Positions 1 through 7,714 of a DNA stretch of 64,000 nt are shown here, piece by piece; position 1 is the first letter of the stretch; every line of letters starts with the position of its first letter. A program made the translations under genes and the position numbers. Origin of the DNA: Novosphingobium sp. JCM 18896 (GTDB lineage Bacteria; Pseudomonadota; Alphaproteobacteria; Sphingomonadales; Sphingomonadaceae); contig NZ_JAPCZF010000003.1 in the NCBI RefSeq assembly GCF_025938095.1, positions 310,001 through 374,000 of the forward strand, written 5' to 3'. The notes under the pieces are model-generated. The model saw only the letters and a list, made by a program, of their open reading frames with translations, had not been told where the DNA came from and searched no databases.

Positions 1-138
1 CGCGACGCGGGCCATCAATGCCGTGTCGTCATCGGCCGCGCAGGCTTCGCGGGCGCGGTGGAGCGGCAGGGCCGGCTCGGCATAGAGACCGGCCGTTTCC
101 GTCACTGGTTCGAATTCGTGGCGCTCTTCAAATGTCAC
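1..138 (-). CDS. 5' fragment of an unrecognised gene, cut by the window edge
   Basis: An open frame runs leftward from a GTG at 138 to the window edge, giving 46 residues that begin MTFEERHEFEPVTE and continue with an ordinary mix of acidic and hydrophobic residues and GC-rich third positions. I do not recognise the protein. The frame stays open upstream of the GTG, so the true start could lie further right. The ribosome-binding site is weak (GGGGT). The opposite strand is also open here (58-306), but its product is less protein-like. Only the first residues would be present in this window. Confidence 0.3.
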   Translation of the reverse strand, partial: MTFEERHEFEPVTETAGLYAEPALPLHRAREACAADDDTALMARVA

Positions 139-416
139 ACGGACCCCGATGCCGCGGGACGCTACGTGGCGTCCTCTGTCGTCGGGCCTTGCGCTAGGCC
201 GTGGCTGCTGAACGGCAGATTTATGTTCACCTCTGCACGAGCGCCGCAAAATTTTTTGCTGGTGCAGCGAAGGGTGGGGCCGGTCGCCCCGTTAAGCGCC
301 CCGTGAGTTTCGCAATGTCGCCTCGCCGGCGCGATCAACGCCGACCCCCTGTCTCCGGCGGTCGCGGCCTTGCGGAGCTCCGCTCCATTTCTCTTCGATC
401 AGGACGCCCTTTGCCG

Positions 417-3400
417 ATGCGCAGCTTCTCGACGACTTCCTGCCTCGCTGCGCTTGCCGCCGCTCTCGTGACCTCTCCCGCGCTGGCGGACACCTCGGTC
501 AGCACCTCGACCACCACGCCGCTCAAGACCGCTAGCGCGGGTGACGTGACGGTCACGGCCGACGGCACGATCTCGGTCGCATCGGGCACTGCGGTGGCGG
601 TGGACAGCAACAACAAGGTCAGCAACGCGGGCAACCTCAAGGTCGCGGGCGCCAACGGCGCCGCTGCGATCACTGCCGCGGCGGGTACGAGCACGACGAT
701 CACTAATTCGGGCACGATCGCCGTGACCGAGGACTTCGTTCCCGCCGATGCCGACAGCAACGGTATCGCCGATGGCCCGATCGCCTCGGCCAGCAACCGC
801 TACGGCATCCGCACGCTGCCCGGTGGCACGGTCACGGGCAATGTCGTCAATTCGGGCTCGATCACGGTCGAAGGTCTGAACTCGGGCGGCATCGTGCTCG
901 ATTCGGCGCTGCAGGGCTCGCTGACCAGCAGCGGCACGGTGCGCGTGATCGGCGACAACAGCGTGGGCATCAAGACCGGTGCGGTCAGCGGCAACGTGCT
1001 GATCAGCGCAGGCACGATTACCGCGATCGGCGAGGGTGCGACCGCGCTCGCGGTCAATGGCGACGTCGGCGGCACGGTGACGATCCAGGGCACCGTCCAG
1101 CAGGCGGTCTCCTACACCAACGACAACAGCACCACGACCACGCTGGCACGCGGCGACCTGCGCGTCGGTGCGCCGGCGGCGGTGATCTCGGGCAATGTCG
1201 CGGGCGGCGTGATCGTCGGCGTACCGCCGACCACCTCGACCACCAACACCGACGTCGATGGTGACGGCATCGCCGACAGCTCGGAAGGCACTGGTTCGCT
1301 GATCTCCTACGGCAACGGTCCGGCATTGCTGATCGGCGGCGCCAGCCCGATCACGATCGCTCCGGTTACCGGCTATACCGGCGGCTATTCGCTGGTCATC
1401 GACGGTTCGGCGACGGGCAATGCCTATTTTACCTCGACCGACGCCTATGGCGTGGTGATCGGCGGCAAGGGCGGGACAGTGAACCTGCCCGGCGGCATCG
1501 CGGTCAACGGCACGATCGCCGCCAACACGGTCGATGCGACCGCGACGGCGCTGTTGATCAACGAGGGCGCCACCGTCGGCAAGCTCGTCAACAGTGGCGC
1601 GATCACCGCCGCGATCACCTCGCCCGGCGACGGCGCGGTCTATGGCGTGCGTGACCTGTCGGGCACGCTGACCACGATCGAGAACACCGGATCGATCTCG
1701 GTCGGCGGTACCAGCGAGGACGTCCGCCGCGCGATCGACCTGTCGGCCAACACCACGGGCGTGACGATCAGCCAGTCGATCAATTCCACCGATGCCGCGA
1801 CGCGTGCTTCGGTCGAGAAGGACGGCACGGTCGACACCACGGTCTACACCCAGATCCGAGGCGACATCGTTACGGGTTCGGGCAACGACACGCTCTCGGC
1901 CAGCGACGGCCAGATCGTCGGCAACACCTATTTCAACGCCGGCGACGACAAGCTCGTCCTGTCCGATCGCGCGCTCTACTCGGGCAAGGTGTTCTTCGGC
2001 ACCGGCGCGGCCTCTGCCGCACTGTCGGGCAAGTCGAGCTTCTACGGCACGATCGACTTCGGCGGCACGGCCGGCACCTTGACCCTGGCCGACAGCGCCA
2101 AGTTCCTCGGCACGATCGCCAATGGCAATGCGGCCGCGGTGACGGTCAACGGCGGCACCTTCGGCGCGAGCGCGGCCGACAAGTATTCGGTCGGCTCGCT
2201 GACGGTCAATTCGGGCGGTACTTTCGGCGTCTACATCGATGGCGCAAAGGGCACGAGCTCGCTCGTCACCGCGCAGACCGCGACCTTCGCCAGCGGCGCG
2301 AAGATTTCGGCGACGATCTCCTCGCTGGTCGGTGCCGAGGGCAGCTACACCGTGCTGACCGCGGGCACGCTCAACGGCACGGGCACCTTCGACAACACCA
2401 GCACGGCGCTGCCCTACATCTATGCGGGTTCGGTCGCGGCCCAAGGCAACGATCTGGTGCTGACCATCCGCCGCAAGGCGGCGAGCGAGCTCGGCCTGCG
2501 CCGCGCGGCCTCGCAGGGCTACGAGGCGATAGTCGAGGCTGCCGCCAGCGACACCAAGATGACCGCCGACGTGCTGGGCATCGACAGTGCCGAGGCATTG
2601 CAGACCCAGTTCGACCAGCTCCTGCCCGATCATGCCGGCGGCGTGTTCAACGCGGTCACGCGCGGTTCGCGTCTGGCCGCGGCGCACGTCATGGACGCGG
2701 ATTCGATCCACGACATCTCCAACGTCGGCGGTTGGTTCGAGCCGGTCTACTGGCGCACGAGCAAGGACGCGACCGGCACGGCCGCCTACAAGGCCAGCGG
2801 CTGGGGCCTGACCACCGGTTTCGAACGCGACGTCGGCTTCGGCCGGGTCGGCGTGTCCTATGCCTGGCTCAAGGGTACGATCGACAACAATGGCGGCACC
2901 GGCAAGGTCGACAGCTCGCAGCACGAGGTCGCGCTGTTCTGGCGACTGGCCAAGGGCCCGTTCTACGCTTTCGCACGCGGATCGGCGGCGCGCGTCTCGC
3001 TGTCGAGCGAGCGCAGCTTCACCGGCGACAACAACGGCACCAGCTTCACCTACAGCAATTCCGCTGACTGGAAGGGCTGGCTCTATTCGGGCGCGGCCGG
3101 TGCTTCCTATGAATTCGACGTGGGCGAAAACCTGACGCTGCGCCCGCAAGGCACGCTCGACTACTACCGTCTCAGCGAGAACGGCTATACCGAGACCGGC
3201 GGCGGCACGGCGATGGATCTGACGGTCGAAGGCCGCAAGAGCACGGCGCTGACCGCGACGACCAGCATCACCGCCTCCTACCGCTTCGGCCGCCGCACGA
3301 AGGACGAGCGGCCGCTGACGATCGAGTTCGAGGGTGGCCGCCGCAACGCGGTTTCGGGTTCGCTCGGCACCACCTACGCCAGTTTCGAGGACGGCGATGT

Positions 3401-3560
3401 CTTCGCGATCACGCCCGACGGGCGCAAGTCGAGCTGGCTCGGCGAAGCGCGGCTGCTTGCGGGAGGCTGGGACTTCACCTGGAAGATCGCGGCGCGGGCC
3501 GAGAGGACCGAGGGCAACATGAGCTACGGCGGGCGCGCCTCGCTGAGCGTGGCCTTCTGA
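417..3560 (+). CDS. Autotransporter (type Va secretion) outer-membrane protein
   Basis: A 1,047-residue protein. I chose the ATG at 417 because it opens a clean signal peptide (residues 1-24, cleavage after PALA); the frame is open upstream but that part is Arg-rich and unlike a leader. Residues about 25-760 form a Gly/Thr/Ser/Asn-rich passenger with repeated NSGSI/NTGSI-type turns, as in beta-helical passengers. It carries two calcium-type acidic loops, DADSNGIADG and DVDGDGIADSSE. Residues about 780-1047 look like an autotransporter beta-barrel and end in Phe (LSVAF), the usual outer-membrane assembly signal. The passenger has no protease or lipase motif that I can see, so adhesion is only a guess. 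It stands alone, with a small HTH-like gene 12 bp behind. Confidence 0.85.
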   Translation: MRSFSTTSCLAALAAALVTSPALADTSVSTSTTTPLKTASAGDVTVTADGTISVASGTAVAVDSNNKVSNAGNLKVAGANGAAAITAAAGTSTTITNSGTIAVTEDFVPADADSNGIADGPIASASNRYGIRTLPGGTVTGNVVNSGSITVEGLNSGGIVLDSALQGSLTSSGTVRVIGDNSVGIKTGAVSGNVLISAGTITAIGEGATALAVNGDVGGTVTIQGTVQQAVSYTNDNSTTTTLARGDLRVGAPAAVISGNVAGGVIVGVPPTTSTTNTDVDGDGIADSSEGTGSLISYGNGPALLIGGASPITIAPVTGYTGGYSLVIDGSATGNAYFTSTDAYGVVIGGKGGTVNLPGGIAVNGTIAANTVDATATALLINEGATVGKLVNSGAITAAITSPGDGAVYGVRDLSGTLTTIENTGSISVGGTSEDVRRAIDLSANTTGVTISQSINSTDAATRASVEKDGTVDTTVYTQIRGDIVTGSGNDTLSASDGQIVGNTYFNAGDDKLVLSDRALYSGKVFFGTGAASAALSGKSSFYGTIDFGGTAGTLTLADSAKFLGTIANGNAAAVTVNGGTFGASAADKYSVGSLTVNSGGTFGVYIDGAKGTSSLVTAQTATFASGAKISATISSLVGAEGSYTVLTAGTLNGTGTFDNTSTALPYIYAGSVAAQGNDLVLTIRRKAASELGLRRAASQGYEAIVEAAASDTKMTADVLGIDSAEALQTQFDQLLPDHAGGVFNAVTRGSRLAAAHVMDADSIHDISNVGGWFEPVYWRTSKDATGTAAYKASGWGLTTGFERDVGFGRVGVSYAWLKGTIDNNGGTGKVDSSQHEVALFWRLAKGPFYAFARGSAARVSLSSERSFTGDNNGTSFTYSNSADWKGWLYSGAAGASYEFDVGENLTLRPQGTLDYYRLSENGYTETGGGTAMDLTVEGRKSTALTATTSITASYRFGRRTKDERPLTIEFEGGRRNAVSGSLGTTYASFEDGDVFAITPDGRKSSWLGEARLLAGGWDFTWKIAARAERTEGNMSYGGRASLSVAF

Positions 3561-3572
3561 TCGGGGGCCGGC

Positions 3573-3761
3573 GTGAGCGGATACGTTCTTCGCCGGCTCG
3601 AACCGCACTTCGCGGAAATTCTATCACGCTACGAGGCCGGCGAGCCGTTCGATACGATCGCCGCCGATCATGCCTGCGCCGGCAGCACGGTTCGCCGCCT
3701 GCTGCTCGGCCACGGCATCGAACTGCGGCCGACCAAGTGGCAGCTGAGGGCCCGCGCCTAA
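3573..3761 (+). CDS. Small HTH-like protein, unknown function
   Basis: A 62-residue protein with a GTG start 12 bp after the autotransporter stop, preceded by a GGGGG run that could serve as ribosome-binding site. Residues about 10-52 (ILSRYEAGEPFDTIAADHA, then a segment ending STVRRLLLGHGIELR) read like a resolvase/Mor-type helix-turn-helix: a helix, a short turn, then a recognition helix with Ser-Thr-Val-Arg-Arg. It has no other domain. The tight spacing suggests co-transcription with the autotransporter. It could be a local DNA-binding factor; this is inference only. Confidence 0.55.
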   Translation: MSGYVLRRLEPHFAEILSRYEAGEPFDTIAADHACAGSTVRRLLLGHGIELRPTKWQLRARA

Positions 3762-3792
3762 GCGGATCTCGTCCAATATTCCCGTCATTGCT

Positions 3793-3812
3793 ATTGCGAA
3801 TTCTTAGCAAAT
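3793..3812. promoter_or_regulatory. Fur-box-like site upstream of a siderophore receptor
   Basis: ATTGCGAATTCTTAGCAAAT shows the TGCGA-N5-T(A)GCA half-site pattern of gamma/alphaproteobacterial Fur boxes and lies about 40 bp before the receptor start. Related elements precede the operons at 8979, 15494 and 34797. Match judged by eye. Confidence 0.45.
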
Positions 3813-3852
3813 GGCTAGAGGGCTCGGCAGGGTTCGACAAAGGGAATAAAAC

Positions 3853-5949
3853 ATGAGGTCCATTCTGCTGGCGGGCGTCGCCTCGCTGTTCGTGTCGCAG
3901 GCCGCCTGGGCCGAAGAGGCCGCGGCTGACGAGACCGGCAATGCCGAAGACATCGTCGTCACGGGCTTCGCCGGTACCAAGACCGATACCGCGCTGATCG
4001 AGCTGCCCCAGCCGATCAAGGTCATCTCGGCCGAGACCTATCAGGCCCAGGGCGCGATCAGCATCAGCGACACGGTCAAGTACGCCGCCGGCGTCCTCGC
4101 CAGCCCCTATGGCCGCGACACCCGCGTCGACGGTTTCAACGTCCGCGGTCTCGACGCGCTCCAGTTCCGCGACGGCATGCGCGACATCTTCTCGTATTAC
4201 GCCAGCGTCACTTCCGATCCCTACAACTTCTCGCGCGTCGAGATCGTCCGCGGCCCGGCCTCGGTGCTGTTCGGCCAAGGTTCGATCGGCGGCCTGGTCA
4301 ACCTCGTGTCGAAGACCCCCGATTTCGAGACGCGCGGCGAATTCAGCGCGGTCTACGGCAGCTTCGATCGCAAGGAATTGCTAGGCGACGTCAACTATGC
4401 GCTGTCGGACACTCTGGCCGTGCGCTTCGTCGGCCGCGCGCGCGATGCTGATACCTATGTCGCCAACGTGCCCGACAATCGCGTGATGATCGCGCCGTCG
4501 ATCCGCTGGAAGCCGACGCCCGACACCGACGTCGTGCTGACCGGGCTCTACCAGAAGGATCACACCGGCTCGACCTCGCAGTTCCTGCCGATCGTCGGTA
4601 CCTTCAAGCCCAACCCCGGCCAGCCGCGCCAGCTCGACATGTACACCTTCGTCGGCAAGCCCGGCTGGGATCGCTACGAGGGCCACTCGGCGCAGGTCAT
4701 GGGCAGCGTCACGCACAACTTCTCGGACAACGTGCGGTTGAGCCTCAAGGCGCGCTATATCGACACCAATCTCGAATACTTCACGCACTACGCGGACAGC
4801 TACACCAACCCGTCGGATCCTTTCGCGGTCTACGGTACCGACCGCCGCACGATCGGCCTCTACGCCGATGCCAGCGACGCGCGGATGAACGTATTCTCGA
4901 CCGACAACAACCTGCAGTTCACCTTCAACACCGGTGCCAACATCGAGCACAAGCTGCTCGTCGGGGTCGACTACAGCTGGAACGAGGTCGGCAAGCGCTA
5001 TGCCGGCGGGACCGAGATCATCGATCTCTACAACATCGATTACGCCGCGCTGAAGACCTACGATCCCACCGGTCCCTTCGCCGAGGAATCGCAGAAGCAA
5101 CTCGGCATCTACGTGCAGGACCAGATCCGCTTCTACGATCGCGTCTCGCTCGTGCTCGGCGCGCGTCGCGACCACGTCACGGGTTCGTCGGGCCAGACCG
5201 ACAATGCCACGACCTTCCGCGCGGGCATCATCGGCGACATCGGTGCGGGCTTCTCGCCGTTCTTCTCCTACACCGAGAGCTTCCTGCCGCTCGCCGGCCG
5301 GATCGCCAATGCCGACGGCACCTTCGGCGTGCCCTACAAGCCGCAGGAAGGCACCCAGTTCGAGGTCGGCGTGAAGTGGCAGCCTGAGCGCAACACGCTG
5401 GTCACGGTCACGGCCTTCCAGATCAAGGAACGCAACCGCGTCCTCTATCTGGCGAGCAATGCTACGACCCAGTCGGGCCGGCTGAAGACCAAGGGCATCG
5501 AGTTCGAGGCGAGCCACACCTTGCCGGGCAATTTCGAACTGCTGCTCAACTACGGCTACAGCGAGCTCAAGTCCGAGACCAACACCAGCCTCGATTACAT
5601 GCCGCGGCACACGGCTTCGGCCTGGACCACCAAGACCTTCGGCCTGCCCGAAGAGGCGCGTCTGCGTCTGGGTGCGGGCGTGGTCTACAACAGCAACAGC
5701 AAGTCGACCGGTCCGCTCGATCCCTATGGGCTCAACCCGACGATTCCGGCGGGCACGCTCTATTCGGTGGTCACCCCCGCGCGGACCACGGTCGATGCGC
5801 TGGCCGAGATCACTTGGGGCGACTGGCGCTTCGCGGTCAACGCGACGAACCTGCTCAACAGCAAGAAGTTCGCCTCGTGCCTTGCGCGCGGCGACTGCTT
5901 CATGGCCGCCCCGCGCAACGTGATGGGGACGATCGGCTGGAGCTTCTGA
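3853..5949 (+). CDS. TonB-dependent siderophore receptor
   Basis: A 698-residue outer-membrane receptor. Residues 1-20 are a signal peptide ending QAAWA. A TonB box (EDIVVTG) follows at about residues 34-40, then a plug domain (about 48-160) with the hallmark VEIVRGPASVLFGQG segment, and a 22-strand barrel ending in GTIGWSF. The plug phrase DGFNVRGLDALQFRDGMRD matches the siderophore-receptor subfamily (FpvA/FhuA-like) rather than vitamin or sugar receptors. It should import a ferric siderophore using TonB energy. The Fur-like site just upstream and the PchR-like AraC gene just downstream support an iron role. The ligand cannot be told from sequence. Confidence 0.9.
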   Translation: MRSILLAGVASLFVSQAAWAEEAAADETGNAEDIVVTGFAGTKTDTALIELPQPIKVISAETYQAQGAISISDTVKYAAGVLASPYGRDTRVDGFNVRGLDALQFRDGMRDIFSYYASVTSDPYNFSRVEIVRGPASVLFGQGSIGGLVNLVSKTPDFETRGEFSAVYGSFDRKELLGDVNYALSDTLAVRFVGRARDADTYVANVPDNRVMIAPSIRWKPTPDTDVVLTGLYQKDHTGSTSQFLPIVGTFKPNPGQPRQLDMYTFVGKPGWDRYEGHSAQVMGSVTHNFSDNVRLSLKARYIDTNLEYFTHYADSYTNPSDPFAVYGTDRRTIGLYADASDARMNVFSTDNNLQFTFNTGANIEHKLLVGVDYSWNEVGKRYAGGTEIIDLYNIDYAALKTYDPTGPFAEESQKQLGIYVQDQIRFYDRVSLVLGARRDHVTGSSGQTDNATTFRAGIIGDIGAGFSPFFSYTESFLPLAGRIANADGTFGVPYKPQEGTQFEVGVKWQPERNTLVTVTAFQIKERNRVLYLASNATTQSGRLKTKGIEFEASHTLPGNFELLLNYGYSELKSETNTSLDYMPRHTASAWTTKTFGLPEEARLRLGAGVVYNSNSKSTGPLDPYGLNPTIPAGTLYSVVTPARTTVDALAEITWGDWRFAVNATNLLNSKKFASCLARGDCFMAAPRNVMGTIGWSF

Positions 5950-5950
5950 C

Positions 5951-5966
5951 TTAGACTTTAGTCTAA
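5951..5966. repeat. Short perfect inverted repeat (7-2-7)
   Basis: TTAGACTTTAGTCTAA lies directly after the receptor stop and abuts the first GntR-type motif. There is no T-run, so it is more likely an operator half or weak attenuator than an intrinsic terminator. TTAGAC recurs at 5985-5990. Confidence 0.5.
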
Positions 5967-5980
5967 CCTACCTGATAGGT
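5966..5980. promoter_or_regulatory. Putative operator copy 1 (ACCTACCTGATAGGT)
   Basis: Near-palindromic 15-mer with arms ACCTA/TAGGT, in the leader of the AraC-GntR operon. It matches the elements at 5989, 10824 and 10847. The proposed ligand is the GntR/FCD protein encoded at 6795 (inference from position and symmetry). Confidence 0.55.
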
Positions 5981-5988
5981 GTTGTTAG

Positions 5989-6003
5989 ACCTTTCTGACA
6001 GGT
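5989..6003. promoter_or_regulatory. Putative operator copy 2 (ACCTTTCTGACAGGT)
   Basis: Second copy, 23 bp downstream of copy 1 (about two helix turns, same face). ACCT/AGGT arms and the CTGA core are kept. It ends 27 bp before the AraC start codon. Confidence 0.55.
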
Positions 6004-6030
6004 TTACAGCCCCTCCTCGCGGAGGGTGCT

Positions 6031-6798
6031 GTGACCGAGTCCAAGTTGCGCATTGATGTTTCGGCCGAATTTGTCGCTTTTGTCGGCCCCGGTGGGCTGA
6101 ATCGCGAGGATTTGCCGAGCGACAGCCTGGTCGTCGGGTTCGCCGGGCTCGAGTGCGAGGCCGCGGCCGTGCTCCGGTTCGATCCGCATTCCGATGATGC
6201 GACCGAGATGACCGCCGAGATTGTCCTCGTCGTCCAGCGCGAGGCCTGCCGACGGCTGTTCGGCGGATTGCCGGCGAAGGCGGGCAACTGGTACCTGCCG
6301 AGCCGGCTGCGCGACATCGTGCGCTCGATCCTCGATTGCGAGGCCGCGCCGACCGCGCGCGCGATGCTCCAGGGCGCGCGCAGCGTCGACCTGCTGTGCC
6401 AGGCCTTCGCCGTGCTGGCCAAAGGCGAGCTCGTCCCGGTCGAGGGCGGGGGGCTGATGAACGAGCTCGACGCCGCGCGGATCGCCGCGGCGCGGCGGAT
6501 GATCGACGAGAAGTGGCAGGAGAAGCTCACGCTCGAAGCGATCGCGCGCGCTTGCGGAATCAATCGCGACAAGCTCTCGCGCGGCTTCCGCACCGTCTAC
6601 AACGCGACCGTGGCCGACATTCTGACGGAAAACCGCCTGAGCGGGGCGCGGCGGTTGCTGCTGACCAGTGACCTGCCGGTGGCGACGATCGGCTATCGCT
6701 GCGGATATCTCAACAACGCCAGCTTCACGCGGGCCTTCACCCGGCGCTACGGCCTCTCGCCGAGCCAGTTGCGGCACAAGGGGGAGATCGCTGCGTGA
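6031..6798 (+). CDS. AraC-family transcriptional regulator, PchR-like
   Basis: 255 residues, GTG start preceded by a good GGAGGG site. The N-terminal half (about 1-145) is an effector domain with YLPSRLRDIVRSIL and QGARSVDLLCQAF segments resembling PchR-type siderophore regulators. The C-terminal half (about 155-255) holds the two AraC helix-turn-helix motifs (LTLEAIARACGINRDKLSRG and a second ending in YGLSPSQLR). PchR-like proteins activate the receptor for the siderophore they bind, which fits its place just behind the siderophore receptor. The stop overlaps the start of the GntR gene (GTGA), so the two are translationally coupled. Confidence 0.85.
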   Translation: MTESKLRIDVSAEFVAFVGPGGLNREDLPSDSLVVGFAGLECEAAAVLRFDPHSDDATEMTAEIVLVVQREACRRLFGGLPAKAGNWYLPSRLRDIVRSILDCEAAPTARAMLQGARSVDLLCQAFAVLAKGELVPVEGGGLMNELDAARIAAARRMIDEKWQEKLTLEAIARACGINRDKLSRGFRTVYNATVADILTENRLSGARRLLLTSDLPVATIGYRCGYLNNASFTRAFTRRYGLSPSQLRHKGEIAA

Positions 6799-7520
6799 GC
6801 GAGCCGACGACCAACCAGGCCGCGACCGGCAAGACCACGCTCGTCGAGCGGGCGATGGCCGCGGTGCGCGACTATATCCGCGATAACGATCTCAAGGTCG
6901 GTGATGCGCTGCCCGGCGAGGGCAAGTTCGCCGCCGATCTCGAGGTCAGCCGCGCGGTCATGCGCGAGGCCTTCGGTGCGCTCGCGGCGCTGCGCCAGAT
7001 CGACGTCGCCAACGGCCGGCGTGCGCGCGTCGCCGCGATCGACGGGTCGGTCATGGCCTCGTCGCTCGATCATGCGGTGGCGACCGCCCAGGTCTCGGTG
7101 GTCGACGTCTGGGACGTGCGCCGCACGCTCGAACTGCGTACCGTCGGCCTGGCCGCACAGAACCGCAGCGAGGCGCAGGCGCGCCAGATCCTGGCCGCGG
7201 CCGAAGCCATGACCGCTGCTGCCGGCGATCTTGCGCGGCTCAGCGAGGCCGACGTCCAGTTCCATCATGCGATCGCCGAGGCCAGCGGCAATCCGCTGTT
7301 CCACCAGATCGTGCGCTCGTTCAGCCGGCTGATGGACATGGCCGTGCCGCGCGCCTGGCAGACACGCCAGACCGAAGGTCAGCGGCAGGAAATGCTCGAA
7401 CTCCACCGCGACGTCGCCCAGGCCATCGTCGATCGCGACGCGCCGCGCGCGATCGCGCTGATGGACCGGCACTTCGACACCTCGATCGGCGATCTGATGC
7501 GGCTGCGCGAGCCGAACTGA
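6795..7520 (+). CDS. GntR-family regulator, FadR/FCD subfamily
   Basis: 241 residues. A winged HTH (about 15-80; LPGEGKFAADLEVSRAVMRE) is followed by an all-helical FCD ligand domain (about 95-235). The FCD metal/ligand site is complete: D153 and H157 in DVQFHHAI, H204 in LELHRD, H226 in MDRHF. FCD proteins bind small carboxylates (lactate for LldR, glycolate for GlcC, pyruvate for PdhR). The same 15-bp motif lies before its own operon and before the receptor/D-lactate-dehydrogenase-like operon at 10903, so an LldR/GlcC-like role is a reasonable inference. Translationally coupled to the AraC gene. Confidence 0.88.
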   Translation: MSEPTTNQAATGKTTLVERAMAAVRDYIRDNDLKVGDALPGEGKFAADLEVSRAVMREAFGALAALRQIDVANGRRARVAAIDGSVMASSLDHAVATAQVSVVDVWDVRRTLELRTVGLAAQNRSEAQARQILAAAEAMTAAAGDLARLSEADVQFHHAIAEASGNPLFHQIVRSFSRLMDMAVPRAWQTRQTEGQRQEMLELHRDVAQAIVDRDAPRAIALMDRHFDTSIGDLMRLREPN

Positions 7521-7676
7521 GCGGCCACGTTTCCTACCGCGCTGCGATCTGCGATACTGCCCGTGGCACGTCGTCGTGCTTGTTTGGAATTGTCGGCGGT
7601 GTTGGAAAAGTGTCACCCGAGCGGGGCTGGGCGGCGCATTGAATTAGCGTGATTTTATGCCGATGCGGCCAGGTGA

Positions 7677-7700
7677 CAGGGTGACACATGTGTCACCCTG
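7677..7700. repeat. 24-bp perfect palindrome in a convergent gap
   Basis: A loop-less palindrome centred on ACATGT with GTGACAC/GTGTCAC arms. It lies between the convergent gntR and fpr genes, 14 bp after the fpr stop. A further TGTCACCC occurs at about 7611-7618. No T-run follows on either strand, so it does not look like a standard intrinsic terminator. It could be a dimeric protein-binding site. Confidence 0.6.
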
Positions 7701-7714
7701 GTCGGGCATCCGAC

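Noticed and set aside
107..117. tRNA-like T-loop GGTTCGAATTC
   Set aside because: No acceptor stem, D-arm, anticodon arm or CCA partner can be drawn around it; it lies within a plausible coding frame.
58..306. 82-codon plus-strand frame at the left edge
   Set aside because: Product has no recognisable pattern and runs through the likely promoter region of the autotransporter; the minus-strand frame (1-138) is a better candidate.
1000..2200. Repeated short motifs in the autotransporter, checked as a CRISPR-like or tandem DNA repeat
   Set aside because: The repeats are irregular in length and follow the codon frame (NSG, GTI turns). They are protein repeats, not DNA arrays.
399..3608. Very long minus-strand open frame opposite the autotransporter
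   Set aside because: Product is Arg/Ala/Asp-rich with low-complexity composition, as expected when GC-rich codons are read in antisense. The plus strand has a signal peptide and barrel, so it is the real gene.
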